Source of the DNA: SAR202 cluster bacterium
GTDB lineage: Bacteria; Chloroflexota; Dehalococcoidia; Lucifugimonadales; UBA3495
Direction: 5' to 3'
Length of the DNA stretch: 34,236 bases
Assembly (NCBI GenBank): GCA_016872385.1
Contig: VGZV01000031.1
Location: 1-34,236 of the forward strand
Made by a program: the position numbers and the translations under genes. Of this stretch, positions 20,351-28,419 are shown piece by piece. Below the pieces are notes generated by a model. The model ran no database searches. It saw only the letters and a list, made by a program, of their open reading frames with translations, and had not been told where the DNA came from. Positions within the stretch are counted from its first letter, which is position 1. Every line of letters starts with the position of its first letter.

Positions 20351-22807
20351 TTACGCCGCAGAAGCCGTAGTTGCCTGCTCCGGCTTGTGGAGCGCCAGTC
20401 CTGCCTCCGTGGCATCCACCACCACATGACTGCCTGGAGGGTATTGCCCCGCCAGGATGCCCTTGGACAGGGGGTTCTCCAGGTGACGCTGGATGGCCCG
20501 GCGCAGGGGACGCGCCCCATAGACCGGGTCAAATCCTTCCCTGGCCAGCCACTGGGAGGCCGCGGGAGTCAGCTCAAAGGTGATGGCCTGTTCCAGCAGG
20601 CGCTGCTGCAATTCCTGGGCCATCAGCCCCACCACCCGCACAATGTGTTCCTGGGCCAAGGGATGGAAGATGATAATCTCATCTATCCGGTTCAGGAACT
20701 CGGGCCGGAAATTGTGCTTCAAGGCCTCCTGCACCGACTGCCGCAGCCGCTCCTGCTCCATTGCCCCTCCGCTGCGGCCATCGGTCTGAAAACCGAAGCG
20801 CTGGCGGCCAAAATCGCCGGTGCCCAGGTTGCTGGTCATAATGATGACGGTGTTGCGAAAGTCCACCGTGCGGCCATGTCCGTCGGTCAAGCGGCCATCT
20901 TCCATAATCTGGAGGAGGACGTTGAAAACCTCCGGGTGGGCCTTTTCGATTTCGTCGAACAGCACGACCCGGTAAGGGCGGCGGCGCACCGCTTCAGTAA
21001 GCTGGCCGCCTTCGTCGTAGCCCACATAGCCTGGGGGCGCGCCAATCAGGCGGGACACGGTGTGCTTCTCCATATACTCGGACATGTCAATGCGCACCAT
21101 GTTGCTCTCGTCGTCAAACAAGAACTCCGCCAAGGCCCTCGCCAGGTGGGTCTTGCCTACGCCGGTGGGCCCCAGGAAGATGAAACTGCCGATGGGCCGC
21201 CTGGGGTCCCGCAGACCGGAGCGGGAGCGGCGGATGGCTTCCGAGACGGCGGCAACGGCTTCGTCCTGGCCGACGACACGGGTATGCAGCAGGTCTTCCA
21301 TATGTACCAGCCGTTCTGACTCGGTCTCCAGCAGGCGGCCGGTGGGAATGCCCGTCCACTTGGCCACCAGTTCAGCGATGTCCTTTTCGTCCACCACCAT
21401 CGCCACCTTTCGGCTGCCCAGGCTCTGCTGTTTGGCGGCTTCGTGTTCCTGCTCCAGGCGCAGCCTTTCAGTGCGGAGCTGGGCGGCCCGCTCGTACTCA
21501 GACCGCTGGGCGGCGGCTTCCTCCTGGTCAGCAAGCTGGCGGATGCGCTCCTCCTGCTGCTTGATGTGGGAGGGCAGGCTCTGGGCGTCCAGCCGGAGTT
21601 TGCTGGCGGCCTCATCTATAAAGTCCACGGCCTTGTCCGGCAGCTGCCTGCCGGTGATGTAGCGGTCGCTCAAGCGGGCCGCGGCCACCAGGGCGGAGTC
21701 TTCAATTTTGACCTTGTGGTGGGCCTCGTAGCGCGGGCGCAGGGCGCGCAGGATTTCCACGGTATCGTCCACGCTGGGCTCTTCCACGTACACGGGTTGG
21801 AAGCGGCGCTCCAGGGCGGCGTCCTTCTCAATATGCTTGCGGTACTCGTCGTTGGTGGTGGCGCCCACGCACTGTAGTTCGCCGCGGGCCAGGGCGGGTT
21901 TCAGCAAGTTGCTGGCGTCCAGGCCGCCCTCGGCGGCGCCTGCGCCCACCATGGTGTGGATTTCGTCCAGGAACAGGATTACCTCCCGTTCCGCCTGCTT
22001 GACCTCGTCCACCACGGCCTTGAGCCGCTCCTCAAATTCACCCCGGAACTTGGAACCGGCCACCAGCGCGCCCATGTCCAGGGCCAGCACTCGGCGCTCC
22101 TTGAGCGAATCGGGCACGTCACCGGCCACAATGCGGGCCGCCAGTCCCTCCACAATGGCGGTCTTGCCCACGCCGGCCTCGCCGATAAGCACCGGGTTGT
22201 TCTTGCGGCGGCGGGTGAGGGTCTGCATCACCTGGCGGATTTCATCGTCGCGGCCGACCACCGGGTCCAGCTTGCCCTCCCGGGCCAGCTTGGTCAGGTC
22301 AATGCTGTATTTCTCCAGGGAGCGGTACCGGCTTTCCGCCCGCGGGTCATCCACCCGGTGGGCGCCGCGGATTTTCATCAACGCCCGGTAGACTTTCTCC
22401 TGGTCAATGCTGAACTCCTTGAGCACCTGGGCGGAGGCCCCTTGGGTCTCCATCACCGCCGCCACAAAGAAGTGCTCGGTGCCGACAAACTCGTCCTTCA
22501 GCCGGTCGGCTTCCGCCTTGGCGTTCTCCAGCAGGCGGGTGGCCCGCGGCGTGACATAAATCTGGTCGCTCTGGTAAGCCAGCTTGGGGGCTGAATCCAG
22601 GACCCGGGCCATGCGGGCCTTTACCACGTCGGCGGAGATGCCCAGGTCCGCCAGGATTTCACTGGGCAGGCCGCGTTCCAGTTCCAGCAGGGCCATGAGG
22701 ATGTGCTCCACGTCCCACTGGCTGTGGCGGTGCTTGCGGACCAACTCCTGGGAGTTTTGCAGCACTTCCCGGGCTTGTTCCGTGAACTGTTCTGGATTGA
22801 GTGCCAT
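20351..22807 (-). CDS. clpC: ClpC-type AAA+ ATPase chaperone
   Basis: An 818-residue Hsp100 unfoldase with two ATPase domains. Order: Clp N-domain repeats (about 1-145), Walker A1 GEAGVGKT (209-216) with Walker B FLDEIH, a short middle segment with a UVR-like stretch (436-455), and Walker A2 GPTGVGKT (546-553) with [14 protein letters not shown] at 671-673 fits the loop that docks onto ClpP. The short middle domain, UVR-like region and FGF tripeptide point to ClpC rather than the ClpB disaggregase, whose long coiled-coil is absent. AAGGAG precedes the ATG by seven bases. It lies 29 bp after hspR in a cbpA-hspR-clpC unit, consistent with heat-shock control. Confidence 0.92.
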   Translation of the reverse strand: MALNPEQFTEQAREVLQNSQELVRKHRHSQWDVEHILMALLELERGLPSEILADLGISADVVKARMARVLDSAPKLAYQSDQIYVTPRATRLLENAKAEADRLKDEFVGTEHFFVAAVMETQGASAQVLKEFSIDQEKVYRALMKIRGAHRVDDPRAESRYRSLEKYSIDLTKLAREGKLDPVVGRDDEIRQVMQTLTRRRKNNPVLIGEAGVGKTAIVEGLAARIVAGDVPDSLKERRVLALDMGALVAGSKFRGEFEERLKAVVDEVKQAEREVILFLDEIHTMVGAGAAEGGLDASNLLKPALARGELQCVGATTNDEYRKHIEKDAALERRFQPVYVEEPSVDDTVEILRALRPRYEAHHKVKIEDSALVAAARLSDRYITGRQLPDKAVDFIDEAASKLRLDAQSLPSHIKQQEERIRQLADQEEAAAQRSEYERAAQLRTERLRLEQEHEAAKQQSLGSRKVAMVVDEKDIAELVAKWTGIPTGRLLETESERLVHMEDLLHTRVVGQDEAVAAVSEAIRRSRSGLRDPRRPIGSFIFLGPTGVGKTHLARALAEFLFDDESNMVRIDMSEYMEKHTVSRLIGAPPGYVGYDEGGQLTEAVRRRPYRVVLFDEIEKAHPEVFNVLLQIMEDGRLTDGHGRTVDFRNTVIIMTSNLGTGDFGRQRFGFQTDGRSGGAMEQERLRQSVQEALKHNFRPEFLNRIDEIIIFHPLAQEHIVRVVGLMAQELQQRLLEQAITFELTPAASQWLAREGFDPVYGARPLRRAIQRHLENPLSKGILAGQYPPGSHVVVDATEAGLALHKPEQATTASAA

Positions 22808-22836
22808 TGGTTATTCTCCTTGCTGCTTTTGGGCGG

Positions 22837-23190
22837 CTATCTATCCGGCCGGGCCCTGCGCCGGTCCACTTCCGGCACCGGGCGGAGGCGGTTCAATTCC
22901 TGGGTGGCTTTGGCCAGCTGCTGTTCCAGCTGCTCGATGCGGTCCATGAGCTTGAGGGCCACTTCTGCGCCGGCCAGGTTGACGCCCATGTCGTCGGTGA
23001 GGGTCTTGATGCGGCGCAGACGCTCAATCTCCGCCGGGGAGTAGAGGCGCTGCTTGCCGCCAGACCGGGTGGGCCAGATAAGTCCTACGCGCTCGTAATA
23101 ACGCAGCGTCTGGGCGTGCAGCCCTACCATGCGAGCGGCCACGCTAATGACAAAACAGGGTTCGTCTTCTAAATGCTGTTGAAAAGTCAT
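22837..23190 (-). CDS. hspR: HspR-type MerR-family heat-shock repressor
   Basis: A 117-residue MerR-family regulator. The helix-turn-helix and wing are in FVISVAARMVGLHAQTLRYY, then GLIWPTRSGGKQRLYS, followed by RIKTLTDDMGVNLAGAEVAL, which is the HspR signature. The C-terminal helix is coiled-coil-like and ends in a basic tail. HspR represses dnaK, clp and dnaJ genes at HAIR operators, usually with DnaK as co-repressor. It lies one base after the cbpA stop, so translation is coupled, and clpC follows. Half-sites matching its operator are in the divergent region upstream of cbpA, implying autoregulation. Confidence 0.93.
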   Translation of the reverse strand: MTFQQHLEDEPCFVISVAARMVGLHAQTLRYYERVGLIWPTRSGGKQRLYSPAEIERLRRIKTLTDDMGVNLAGAEVALKLMDRIEQLEQQLAKATQELNRLRPVPEVDRRRARPDR

Positions 23191-23191
23191 T

Positions 23192-24073
23192 CTATCTTCT
23201 CCGGGCGGCGCGCAGCCCCTTCAGTTGCTGGAACAGTTCCCTTTCCTGGGGGCTGAGGCCAGTGGGCAGGCGAACTTTGACGGAAGCGTAAAGGTCGCCT
23301 TTCACGTTGGCCTGGTTCAGCACGGGCATCCCCTGGCCGGCCAGGCGGAACCGCTGGCCGTTCTGAGTCTCCGGGGGAATGGTGAGGGCAACACGGCTGC
23401 GCAGGGTGGGCACGGCCACTTCCCCGCCCAGCACCGCATCTTCCAAGGGCACGTCTATTTCGCAGTAAAGGTCCCGGCCCTGCCGCTGGAAGCGGGGGTG
23501 GACCGCCACAGTGACGTGCAGATGGATGTCTCCCTGGCGGTTGCCGCTGGCGGGGATGCGGACCCTTGAGCCGGTTTCCACCCCAGGGGGAATCTTGACC
23601 TCCAGGCGGCGGCCGCCAGGCAGTTCCAGCATCCGGCTGGCGCCGTTAAAGGCCTCCTCCAGGGCAATCTCCACAGGATAGTCAGCAGTGGGCGGGCGGC
23701 GCGCCTCTTGGCCCATGGTGCGGAACAGATGTTCAAACATGTCGGCGCCGCCGCCAAATTCAACCCCGGCAAAGGGGTCTGCGCCAGGGGATGCAGTTCC
23801 CCGCGACCCGGCCTGGCGGCGGGCCTGGGCTTCGGCCTCCTGGATGCGGTCGGCGTGGGCCCAGTTATCCCCGTATTTGTCGTACTTCCCGCGCTTGGTA
23901 GCGTCGGAGAGAACGTCATAAGCTTCATTAATGAGCTTAAACTTTTCTTCCGAACCTTTGTTACCGCGGTTCAGGTCCGGATGGTGCTGCCGGGCAAGTT
24001 TGCGGTAGGCGGCGCGGATGTCTTTGTCGCTGGAGTTGCGGGGAACGCCCAGGACTTCGTAATAATTTGGCAT
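23192..24073 (-). CDS. cbpA: CbpA-like DnaJ co-chaperone
   Basis: A 293-residue Hsp40. The J domain is at 1-70 with the HPD triad at His31-Pro32-Asp33, which stimulates Hsp70 ATPase. A Gly/Ala/Phe-rich linker (about 90-130) follows, then two C-terminal beta domains. The Cys-rich zinc finger of classical DnaJ is absent, so this is the CbpA (class B) type. The start is ATG at 24073: the N-terminus [14 protein letters not shown] is canonical, whereas a 20-residue longer frame would run across the predicted promoter. The ribosome site is weak. It is the first gene of the cbpA-hspR-clpC unit and is divergent from hsp20. No dnaK is in the window. Confidence 0.92.
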   Translation of the reverse strand: MPNYYEVLGVPRNSSDKDIRAAYRKLARQHHPDLNRGNKGSEEKFKLINEAYDVLSDATKRGKYDKYGDNWAHADRIQEAEAQARRQAGSRGTASPGADPFAGVEFGGGADMFEHLFRTMGQEARRPPTADYPVEIALEEAFNGASRMLELPGGRRLEVKIPPGVETGSRVRIPASGNRQGDIHLHVTVAVHPRFQRQGRDLYCEIDVPLEDAVLGGEVAVPTLRSRVALTIPPETQNGQRFRLAGQGMPVLNQANVKGDLYASVKVRLPTGLSPQERELFQQLKGLRAARRR

Positions 24074-24108
24074 GTCGCAGATGCTCGTTTGTAAGTTTGG
24101 CTTGCCAT

Positions 24109-24138
24109 ATTCTAAGCTATATTGATTAAACACGTCAA
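24109..24138 (-). promoter_or_regulatory. Promoter of cbpA-hspR-clpC
   Basis: Reading leftward, TTGACG (24138-24133), an 18-bp spacer and TAGAAT (24114-24109) predict a start near 24102, about 30 bases before the cbpA ATG. The -35 box overlaps a GTCAAG half-site. Confidence 0.55.
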
Positions 24139-24207
24139 GGTTAATTAGTATATCATATCAAGTTAAATGTCTTAAACACTTATAATACTTGATAATATTA
24201 CATCAAG
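24134..24207. promoter_or_regulatory. HAIR-like operator half-sites for HspR
   Basis: Four half-sites of the form RTCAAG or its complement occur in 74 AT-rich bp: 24134-24139, 24157-24162, 24188-24193 (inverted) and 24202-24207. The last two form CTTGAT-N8-ATCAAG, close to the HAIR consensus CTTGAGT-N7-ACTCAAG. They lie between divergent heat-shock genes and overlap both predicted promoters, so HspR repression of both is likely. The match is imperfect and inferred. Confidence 0.6.
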
Positions 24208-24217
24208 GTTATAGAAT
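24189..24217 (+). promoter_or_regulatory. Promoter of hsp20
   Basis: TTGATA (24189-24194), 17 bp and TAGAAT (24212-24217) form a sigma-70-like promoter. The inverted repeat 24188-24207 covers the -35 box and part of the spacer, a classical repressor position. Confidence 0.6.
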
Positions 24218-24303
24218 AATACCTGTCAGCTAGGTGGTGCGCCGGTCCAAGAGCGAAATGGCGGACACCGGCGAAGGAGAAGCTAGCTGGGAGGATTAGA
24301 GCT

Positions 24304-24765
24304 ATGACGATGCAGCGATGGGACCCCTTTAGCGACCTGCGGAGGATGCATCAGGAAATGGACCTCCTGTGGCGGGGCTTTTCTCCCACCATTGAGCACC
24401 CGGAGATGGAGAGTTGGGCCATCCCCCTGGACGTGACCCAGGAGGGCGATAACATTGTGGTACAGGCCTCTCTGCCTGGGGTGAAGCCCGAGGACATCCA
24501 GGTTTCCATTGAGAACAATGTGCTGACCATCAAGGGCCAGACCCAGGAGGAAAAGGAAGTCAAGGAGAAGGACTACCTGATGCGGGAGCGCCGGGTGGGC
24601 AGTTTCCATCGGGCATTGCGGCTTCCCGATACGGTGGACACCGAGAAGGCCAAGCCCGTTTATGAGGACGGGGTGCTGACTGTTTCCTTCCCCAAGGTGG
24701 AGTCCAAGAAGGCCAAGCAGCTCAAAGTTACAGTGGGCAAGGTGCTGGAAGGCGGAAAGAAGTAA
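24304..24765 (+). CDS. Hsp20 / alpha-crystallin small heat-shock protein
   Basis: A 153-residue holdase chaperone. The alpha-crystallin domain runs from about residue 40 (IPLDVTQEGDNIVVQASLPG) to 135, with the signature VKPEDIQVSIENNVLTIKG and the strand GSFHRALRLPDTVD. The C-terminal tail is Lys-rich, but the usual I-x-I motif is only weakly represented (KQLKVTV). GGGAGG lies nine bases before the ATG. It is divergent from cbpA and probably HspR-controlled. A strong hairpin terminator follows at 24799-24830, so it is monocistronic. Confidence 0.95.
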   Translation: MTMQRWDPFSDLRRMHQEMDLLWRGFSPTIEHPEMESWAIPLDVTQEGDNIVVQASLPGVKPEDIQVSIENNVLTIKGQTQEEKEVKEKDYLMRERRVGSFHRALRLPDTVDTEKAKPVYEDGVLTVSFPKVESKKAKQLKVTVGKVLEGGKK

Positions 24766-24798
24766 GCTCCGTCCTGACCGGCATCTCCTCCCAATGGC

Positions 24799-24830
24799 AA
24801 GGGGGCTTCGGTAGGGAAGCCCCCTTTGCT
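24799..24830 (+). terminator. Rho-independent terminator of hsp20
   Basis: AAGGGGGCTTC (24799-24809) pairs perfectly with GAAGCCCCCTT (24816-24826) around a 6-base loop, followed by the T-rich tail TTTGCTTT. It lies 34 bp after the hsp20 stop. Confidence 0.88.
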
Positions 24831-24858
24831 TTGGCGCCATTGACCTGCCTGCTGACGC

Positions 24859-24887
24859 TTGAGTGTTTGAAGCCAAGGTGCTACAAT
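24859..24887 (+). promoter_or_regulatory. Promoter of tRNA-Asn
   Basis: TTGAGT (24859-24864), 17 bp and TACAAT (24882-24887) predict a start near 24894, 37 bases before the mature tRNA 5' end. Confidence 0.6.
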
Positions 24888-24930
24888 TTTCCGGCTATCA
24901 GGAAACCTGCCTCAGGTTGCTCTGTAGCGT

Positions 24931-25005
24931 TCCCCAGTAGCTCAGCGGTAGAGCGGGCGGCTGTTAACCGCTAGGTCACAGGTTCGAATCCTGTCTGGGG
25001 AGCCA
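24931..25005 (+). tRNA. tRNA-Asn (anticodon GTT), CCA encoded
   Basis: It folds as a full cloverleaf. The acceptor stem TCCCCAG pairs with CTGGGGA, the D arm is GCTC with GAGC, the anticodon arm GGCGG/CCGCT (one G-U) carries loop CTGTTAA with GTT, and the T arm is ACAGG-TTCGAAT-CCTGT. The discriminator is G and CCA is in the DNA at 25003-25005. Its 3' part (24964-25008) is repeated exactly at 25310-25354, beyond the GIY-YIG gene. Confidence 0.97.
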
Positions 25006-25038
25006 CTCCGCACTGCCACGGGTTGTCCGGAATCAAGC

Positions 25039-25275
25039 TTGTACTTTATGTATGTGCTCCGTAATCCGGCAGGGCGGCTTTACGTGGGATTCACCACCGA
25101 CCTGGAACGCCGGTTGCAGCAGCACCAGAATGGCGAAAGCCGGTGGACGCGGGGCCGCGGCCCGTGGGAACTGGTGCAAGTAGAGACCTTCACTCATCGC
25201 GTCGAGGCGCTGCGGCGGGAGCGGGCGCTGAAGGGCGGCAAGCACAACCAGGAACTGCGGAAGCGGTATGGGTGA
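25039..25275 (+). CDS. Single-domain GIY-YIG nuclease-family protein
   Basis: A 78-residue protein that is just one GIY-YIG domain. The family motif appears as MYVLRNPAGRLYVGFTTDLE (Tyr5 and the YVG segment), followed by RRLQQHQNG, then EALRRERALKG and the terminal KHNQELRKRY. It resembles the small UPF0213/YhbQ-like proteins, some of which are DNA nucleases. The start is TTG at 25039 (MYFMYVLRN) or ATG at 25048; no clear ribosome site is seen. The gene begins 33 bp after tRNA-Asn and ends 5 bp before a degenerate copy of the same tRNA. This placement suggests that the gene and the tRNA 3' repeats move as one unit, possibly with the nuclease cutting at the tRNA site; that mechanism is inference. 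Confidence 0.88.
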   Translation: MYFMYVLRNPAGRLYVGFTTDLERRLQQHQNGESRWTRGRGPWELVQVETFTHRVEALRRERALKGGKHNQELRKRYG

Positions 25276-25280
25276 GGAAG

Positions 25281-25354
25281 GCGGTAGAGCGGGTCCTTCA
25301 GCCGAAGGATTAACCGCTAGGTCACAGGTTCGAATCCTGTCTGGGGAGCCACTC
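25281..25354 (+). pseudogene. Degenerate tRNA-Asn copy (3' half repeat)
   Basis: GCGGTAGAGCGGG (25281-25293) matches the tRNA D arm region, and 25310-25354 is an exact 45-bp copy of 24964-25008, including the T arm, acceptor 3' strand and CCA. The 5' acceptor strand is missing, and the first part of the anticodon arm (CGGCTG) is replaced by the hairpin TCCTTC-AGCC-GAAGGA, so it cannot be a working tRNA. It may be the right-hand junction of an insertion carrying the GIY-YIG gene. Confidence 0.9.
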
Positions 25355-25605
25355 ACATCCCGCCCCAATTCTCAAGTTCAGCGGCACCCCAATGGCTGAG
25401 GCTCTCCGGAGGCCGAGCGGCCTCAGTTACGATGATGCCTCGGCGTTCTCTTCTCTACACCCCCAGGATGCCTGAAGCGCCTATCCTTTGCTGCACCAAT
25501 CCCTTTAGCCTTGCCACCAGCGCCGATAAAGGTGTGAGCGAGAGCCACCCCCACTAGCCAGCCTTTCCTGGCGCTGGGCGGGTTTAGAAGTTGCCCAAAA
25601 ATCTT

Positions 25606-25686
25606 CGTCACACTGGCGAAAGCTGGTATCCAGGCCCTCCGCAGGGCTGCGGCCAAATCTGGGTTCCGGCTTTCGCTGGAACGACG
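25606..25686. repeat. Dispersed palindromic repeat family C, copy 1
   Basis: It runs from CGTCACACTGGCGAAAGCTG to TCCGGCTTTCGCTGGAACGA and is palindromic at its ends. A related copy is at 29236-29316. It lies in the gene-free gap 25355-25888 and is bracketed by TTGCCCAAAAAT (25591-25602) and ATTTTCGGGCAA (25702-25713), which resemble family A termini. Apart from a GC-rich hairpin near 25400, nothing else is seen in this gap. Confidence 0.7.
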
Positions 25687-25888
25687 GCATGTCCCTTGGC
25701 AATTTTCGGGCAAAGCTCGCAAAGCAGGAGGGCGGAAGATAAGGGCATTTCTGGGGACACCCCACACCCCGGCGAGGGCTAGGCCCCCTGCACCCCCGCT
25801 GTTTTCAACAGAGCCATATAAGGCTAGAGACAATTGCTAAGGGGCGCACCGGGCTGCGCCCCTGCAAAGCATATGGGGATAGAGATGG

Positions 25889-26395
25889 TTAGCGCGCTGC
25901 CGGGGCCCGCTGCTGCTTAGCCAGTTCCTGGTCCCAGGGGCCGGGGAACTGGCCGTGGGGCCGGTCGCCATTCATGAACAGCTTTTCCTGGCGGTGCCAC
26001 TGATGGCGGGGCATTTCATAATAAACTTCCACGCCGTTGCCGTCGGGGTCGTGGAGGTAGATACCCAGGGAGATGCCGTGGTCGGCCACCCGGTCTATGG
26101 CCACGTTCTGGGCCTTCAGGTGGTGGTAGAACTCCTTCAGATCTTCCAGGCTGGCCATGCGCCAGGCCATGTGGTTCAAGCCCACCTGCCGGGGCTGAAG
26201 CCCGGCGGCATCCTCGCCCACCTCCATCAGCGCCACCTCGTGGGACTCCTCCTTGTTGGCGGACATAAAGGCGGCGCGGCCCGGTGCAAAGTCGTAGGTA
26301 TGCAAGCCCAGGACATTCTCGTACCACTGCTTGGAGCGTTCCACGTTACGGACGTACAAGTTCACGTGGCCCAGGTACTTGGGAGTGTAACTCAT
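25889..26395 (-). CDS. VOC-family extradiol dioxygenase-like protein
   Basis: A 168-residue protein of the vicinal oxygen chelate superfamily with two beta-alpha-beta-beta-beta modules. The metal ligands fit the 2-His-1-Glu triad: His10 in YLGHVNLYV, His75 in GLNHMAW and Glu123 in DPDGNGVEVYYE. This is the pattern of catechol 2,3-dioxygenase-like and glyoxalase enzymes, so iron- or manganese-dependent ring cleavage is likely but unproven. The start is ATG at 26395 with AGGAGG six bases upstream; a longer frame to 26653 is non-homologous and rejected. It stands alone, with a possible link to the nearby oxidase and hydrolase genes in degradation of aromatic compounds (inference). Confidence 0.88.
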   Translation of the reverse strand: MSYTPKYLGHVNLYVRNVERSKQWYENVLGLHTYDFAPGRAAFMSANKEESHEVALMEVGEDAAGLQPRQVGLNHMAWRMASLEDLKEFYHHLKAQNVAIDRVADHGISLGIYLHDPDGNGVEVYYEMPRHQWHRQEKLFMNGDRPHGQFPGPWDQELAKQQRAPAAR

Positions 26396-26817
26396 GACCC
26401 ACCTCCTGGTTCGGGCTGAGTGCCCGCGTTGGCAACACAATACCAGCCAGGGGTAAAGGACGCAAGGGCCTGATTGGGCTGGTATAATCAGGCCAAGCTG
26501 GCATTTACCTGGAATTGCAGGCCTGTTCCCCGTGGGAGAAGAATCAATACGATTGGGAGCGCTCCTCAGCTTTGTCCACCCTGCAATGGATGGGGGAGAT
26601 GTACTTGACCAGGCGCCGGCAGCAATCTTGGAACTGCTAACGAAATGGCCCATGTGTCACCCTGAGCGAAGCGAAGGGTCTGGAGTGGCGGGGCTACTCA
26701 CCCCACCTGAGATGCTTCGTCGTCCCGATGGAATCGGGACTCCTCAGCATCACGGTTTTCATTTTGATAGGGGCTCTTACCTTATCTACTTACTTTGCTG
26801 GGCAAGGAGAACAAGCC
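26396..26817. other. Gene-free gap with REP-like palindromes
   Basis: No credible gene. TATAAT occurs at 26483-26488 without a good -35 box. A palindrome cluster spans about 26656-26752, including GTCCCGAT (26722-26729) with ATCGGGAC (26733-26740), the same stem core as in the family A MITEs. Confidence 0.6.
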
Positions 26818-28419
26818 ATGAAACCGCGCAGGAGCTTCTGGGCATGGGGCCTGGAGTCGGACGAGCCGACGCAGCAGCAACGCCGGGAAATGGCGGAAAA
26901 ACTTTCCAAGCAGTTTGGGGTGGCCATTCAGGCGCCGCCCATGCCGCGCTCCAGCGACTTGCGCCTCCGCCCGCCGCGCATTTCGCCCCCGGCATCTCTG
27001 GCTGCCATTTGCGCCACCGACGACCATGACCGGGCGCTCCACACCTACGGGCGCAATTTTCCAGACCGGGTGCGCGCTTTCAACCTCCAGTTCCCCAACC
27101 CGCCGGACGTGGTGGCCTACCCCAGGAACGAGGCAGAGGTGCGGGCGGTGCTGGACTGGTGCTCCGAGGTGGACTATGTGGCCATTCCTTACGGCGCGGG
27201 CAGCACAGTGGTGGGAGGAATTGAGCCGCCGGATGGGTACGATGGAGTAGTAACCATTGACCTGTCTGCTCTGGACAAGGTGCTGGAGATTGATCCGGTT
27301 TCCCGCGCCGCCCGCATCCAGGCAGGCGTGTTTGGCCCTGCCCTGGAGGACCAGTTACGGCCCCACGGGTTCACCCTGCGCCACTTTCCCCAGAGCTTTG
27401 AGTTTTCCACCTTGGGCGGCTGGCTGGCTACCCGCTCCGGCGGCCACTACGCCACCAACCACACCCACATTGACGAGTTTGTGGAGTCGGTGCGGATGGT
27501 AACTCCGGCGGGGATTTGGGAGAGCCGCCGCTTGCCGGGCAGCGGGGCGGGCCCCAACCCGGACCGGCTGGTGCTGGGCAGCGAGGGTATTCTGGGCATC
27601 ATCACTGAAGCCTGGATGCGTATCCAGGCGCGGCCCCGCTTCCGGGCCTCTGCCGGTGTGAAGTTCGCCACTTTTCTGGCCGGGGCAGAGGCTGCCCGCC
27701 AAGTTGTGCAGGCCAAGCTGTGGCCCGCCAACTGCCGCCTGTTGGACCCGGGCGAAGCCGCCTACGCCGCAGGCATGGACGGCAGCCATGCCTTGCTGGT
27801 GCTGGGCTTTGAGTCGGCGGAAGTGCCCCAGGGGGAGTTCATGCGCCAGGCCATTGCCATCGCCCGGGATGCTGGCGGCTTGATTGATGAAGATGACATA
27901 AAAATTGCCGACGACGCGGCAGAAGGCGCGGGACGGCAGGGTTCCGTGGGCGCATGGCGCAATGCGTTTATCCGCGCTCCCTACCAGCGCAACCTTACTG
28001 TGGGCCTGGGTCTGGTGGGAGACACCCTGGAGACCGCGGTGACCTGGGACCGCTGGCCGGAGTTGGAGGCCAGCGTGCGCCAAGCGCTGGTGGATACGGT
28101 GCAGCGGGTATGCAAGGGAGGCCGGGTGACGTGCCGGTTCACCCACGTCTATCCCGACGGGCCTGCGCCTTACTTCACCTTTGAGGGGTTGGGACGCCGC
28201 GGCGCCGAGGTGCAAATGCACCAGGAAATTAAGGAGGCCGCCTCGGCGGCGGTCATGGCCGCCGGCGGGACCATCAGCCACCACCATGCCGTGGGACGGT
28301 TGCACCGCCCCTGGTACGACCAGGAGCGTCCCGACCTGTTTGCCGCGGCGCTGAGGGCGGCCAAACGGGAACTGGACCCCAAAGGCGTGCTGAATCCCGG
28401 GGTGTTGATTGACCCATAG
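26818..28419 (+). CDS. FAD-linked oxidase, alkyl-DHAP synthase-like
   Basis: A 533-residue flavoprotein of the vanillyl-alcohol-oxidase type. The FAD-binding domain starts near residue 85 with DVVAYPRNEAEVRAVLDWCS and contains AIPYGAGSTVVGG, then RHFPQSFEFSTLGGWLATRS and GSEGILGIITEAWMRI. The C-terminal cap has the HHHAVGRLHRPWY motif and ends LDPKGVLNPGVL. The RHFPQSFEFSTLGGW block and the HHH motif are typical of alkyldihydroxyacetonephosphate synthase (ether-lipid synthesis), but many bacterial homologues have other substrates. The start is ATG at 26818, with AAGGAG eight bases upstream. The TAG overlaps the next gene by 11 bp, so it is coupled to the MBL-fold hydrolase. Confidence 0.88.
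   Translation: MKPRRSFWAWGLESDEPTQQQRREMAEKLSKQFGVAIQAPPMPRSSDLRLRPPRISPPASLAAICATDDHDRALHTYGRNFPDRVRAFNLQFPNPPDVVAYPRNEAEVRAVLDWCSEVDYVAIPYGAGSTVVGGIEPPDGYDGVVTIDLSALDKVLEIDPVSRAARIQAGVFGPALEDQLRPHGFTLRHFPQSFEFSTLGGWLATRSGGHYATNHTHIDEFVESVRMVTPAGIWESRRLPGSGAGPNPDRLVLGSEGILGIITEAWMRIQARPRFRASAGVKFATFLAGAEAARQVVQAKLWPANCRLLDPGEAAYAAGMDGSHALLVLGFESAEVPQGEFMRQAIAIARDAGGLIDEDDIKIADDAAEGAGRQGSVGAWRNAFIRAPYQRNLTVGLGLVGDTLETAVTWDRWPELEASVRQALVDTVQRVCKGGRVTCRFTHVYPDGPAPYFTFEGLGRRGAEVQMHQEIKEAASAAVMAAGGTISHHHAVGRLHRPWYDQERPDLFAAALRAAKRELDPKGVLNPGVLIDP

Noticed and set aside
25281..25354. Second functional tRNA gene
   Set aside because: It lacks the 5' acceptor strand and has a foreign hairpin in the anticodon arm, so it cannot fold as a tRNA.
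25591..25782. Open frame with HTGESWYPG and VPAFAGTT
   Set aside because: These peptide strings are the usual false translation of a common dispersed palindromic repeat, not a gene.
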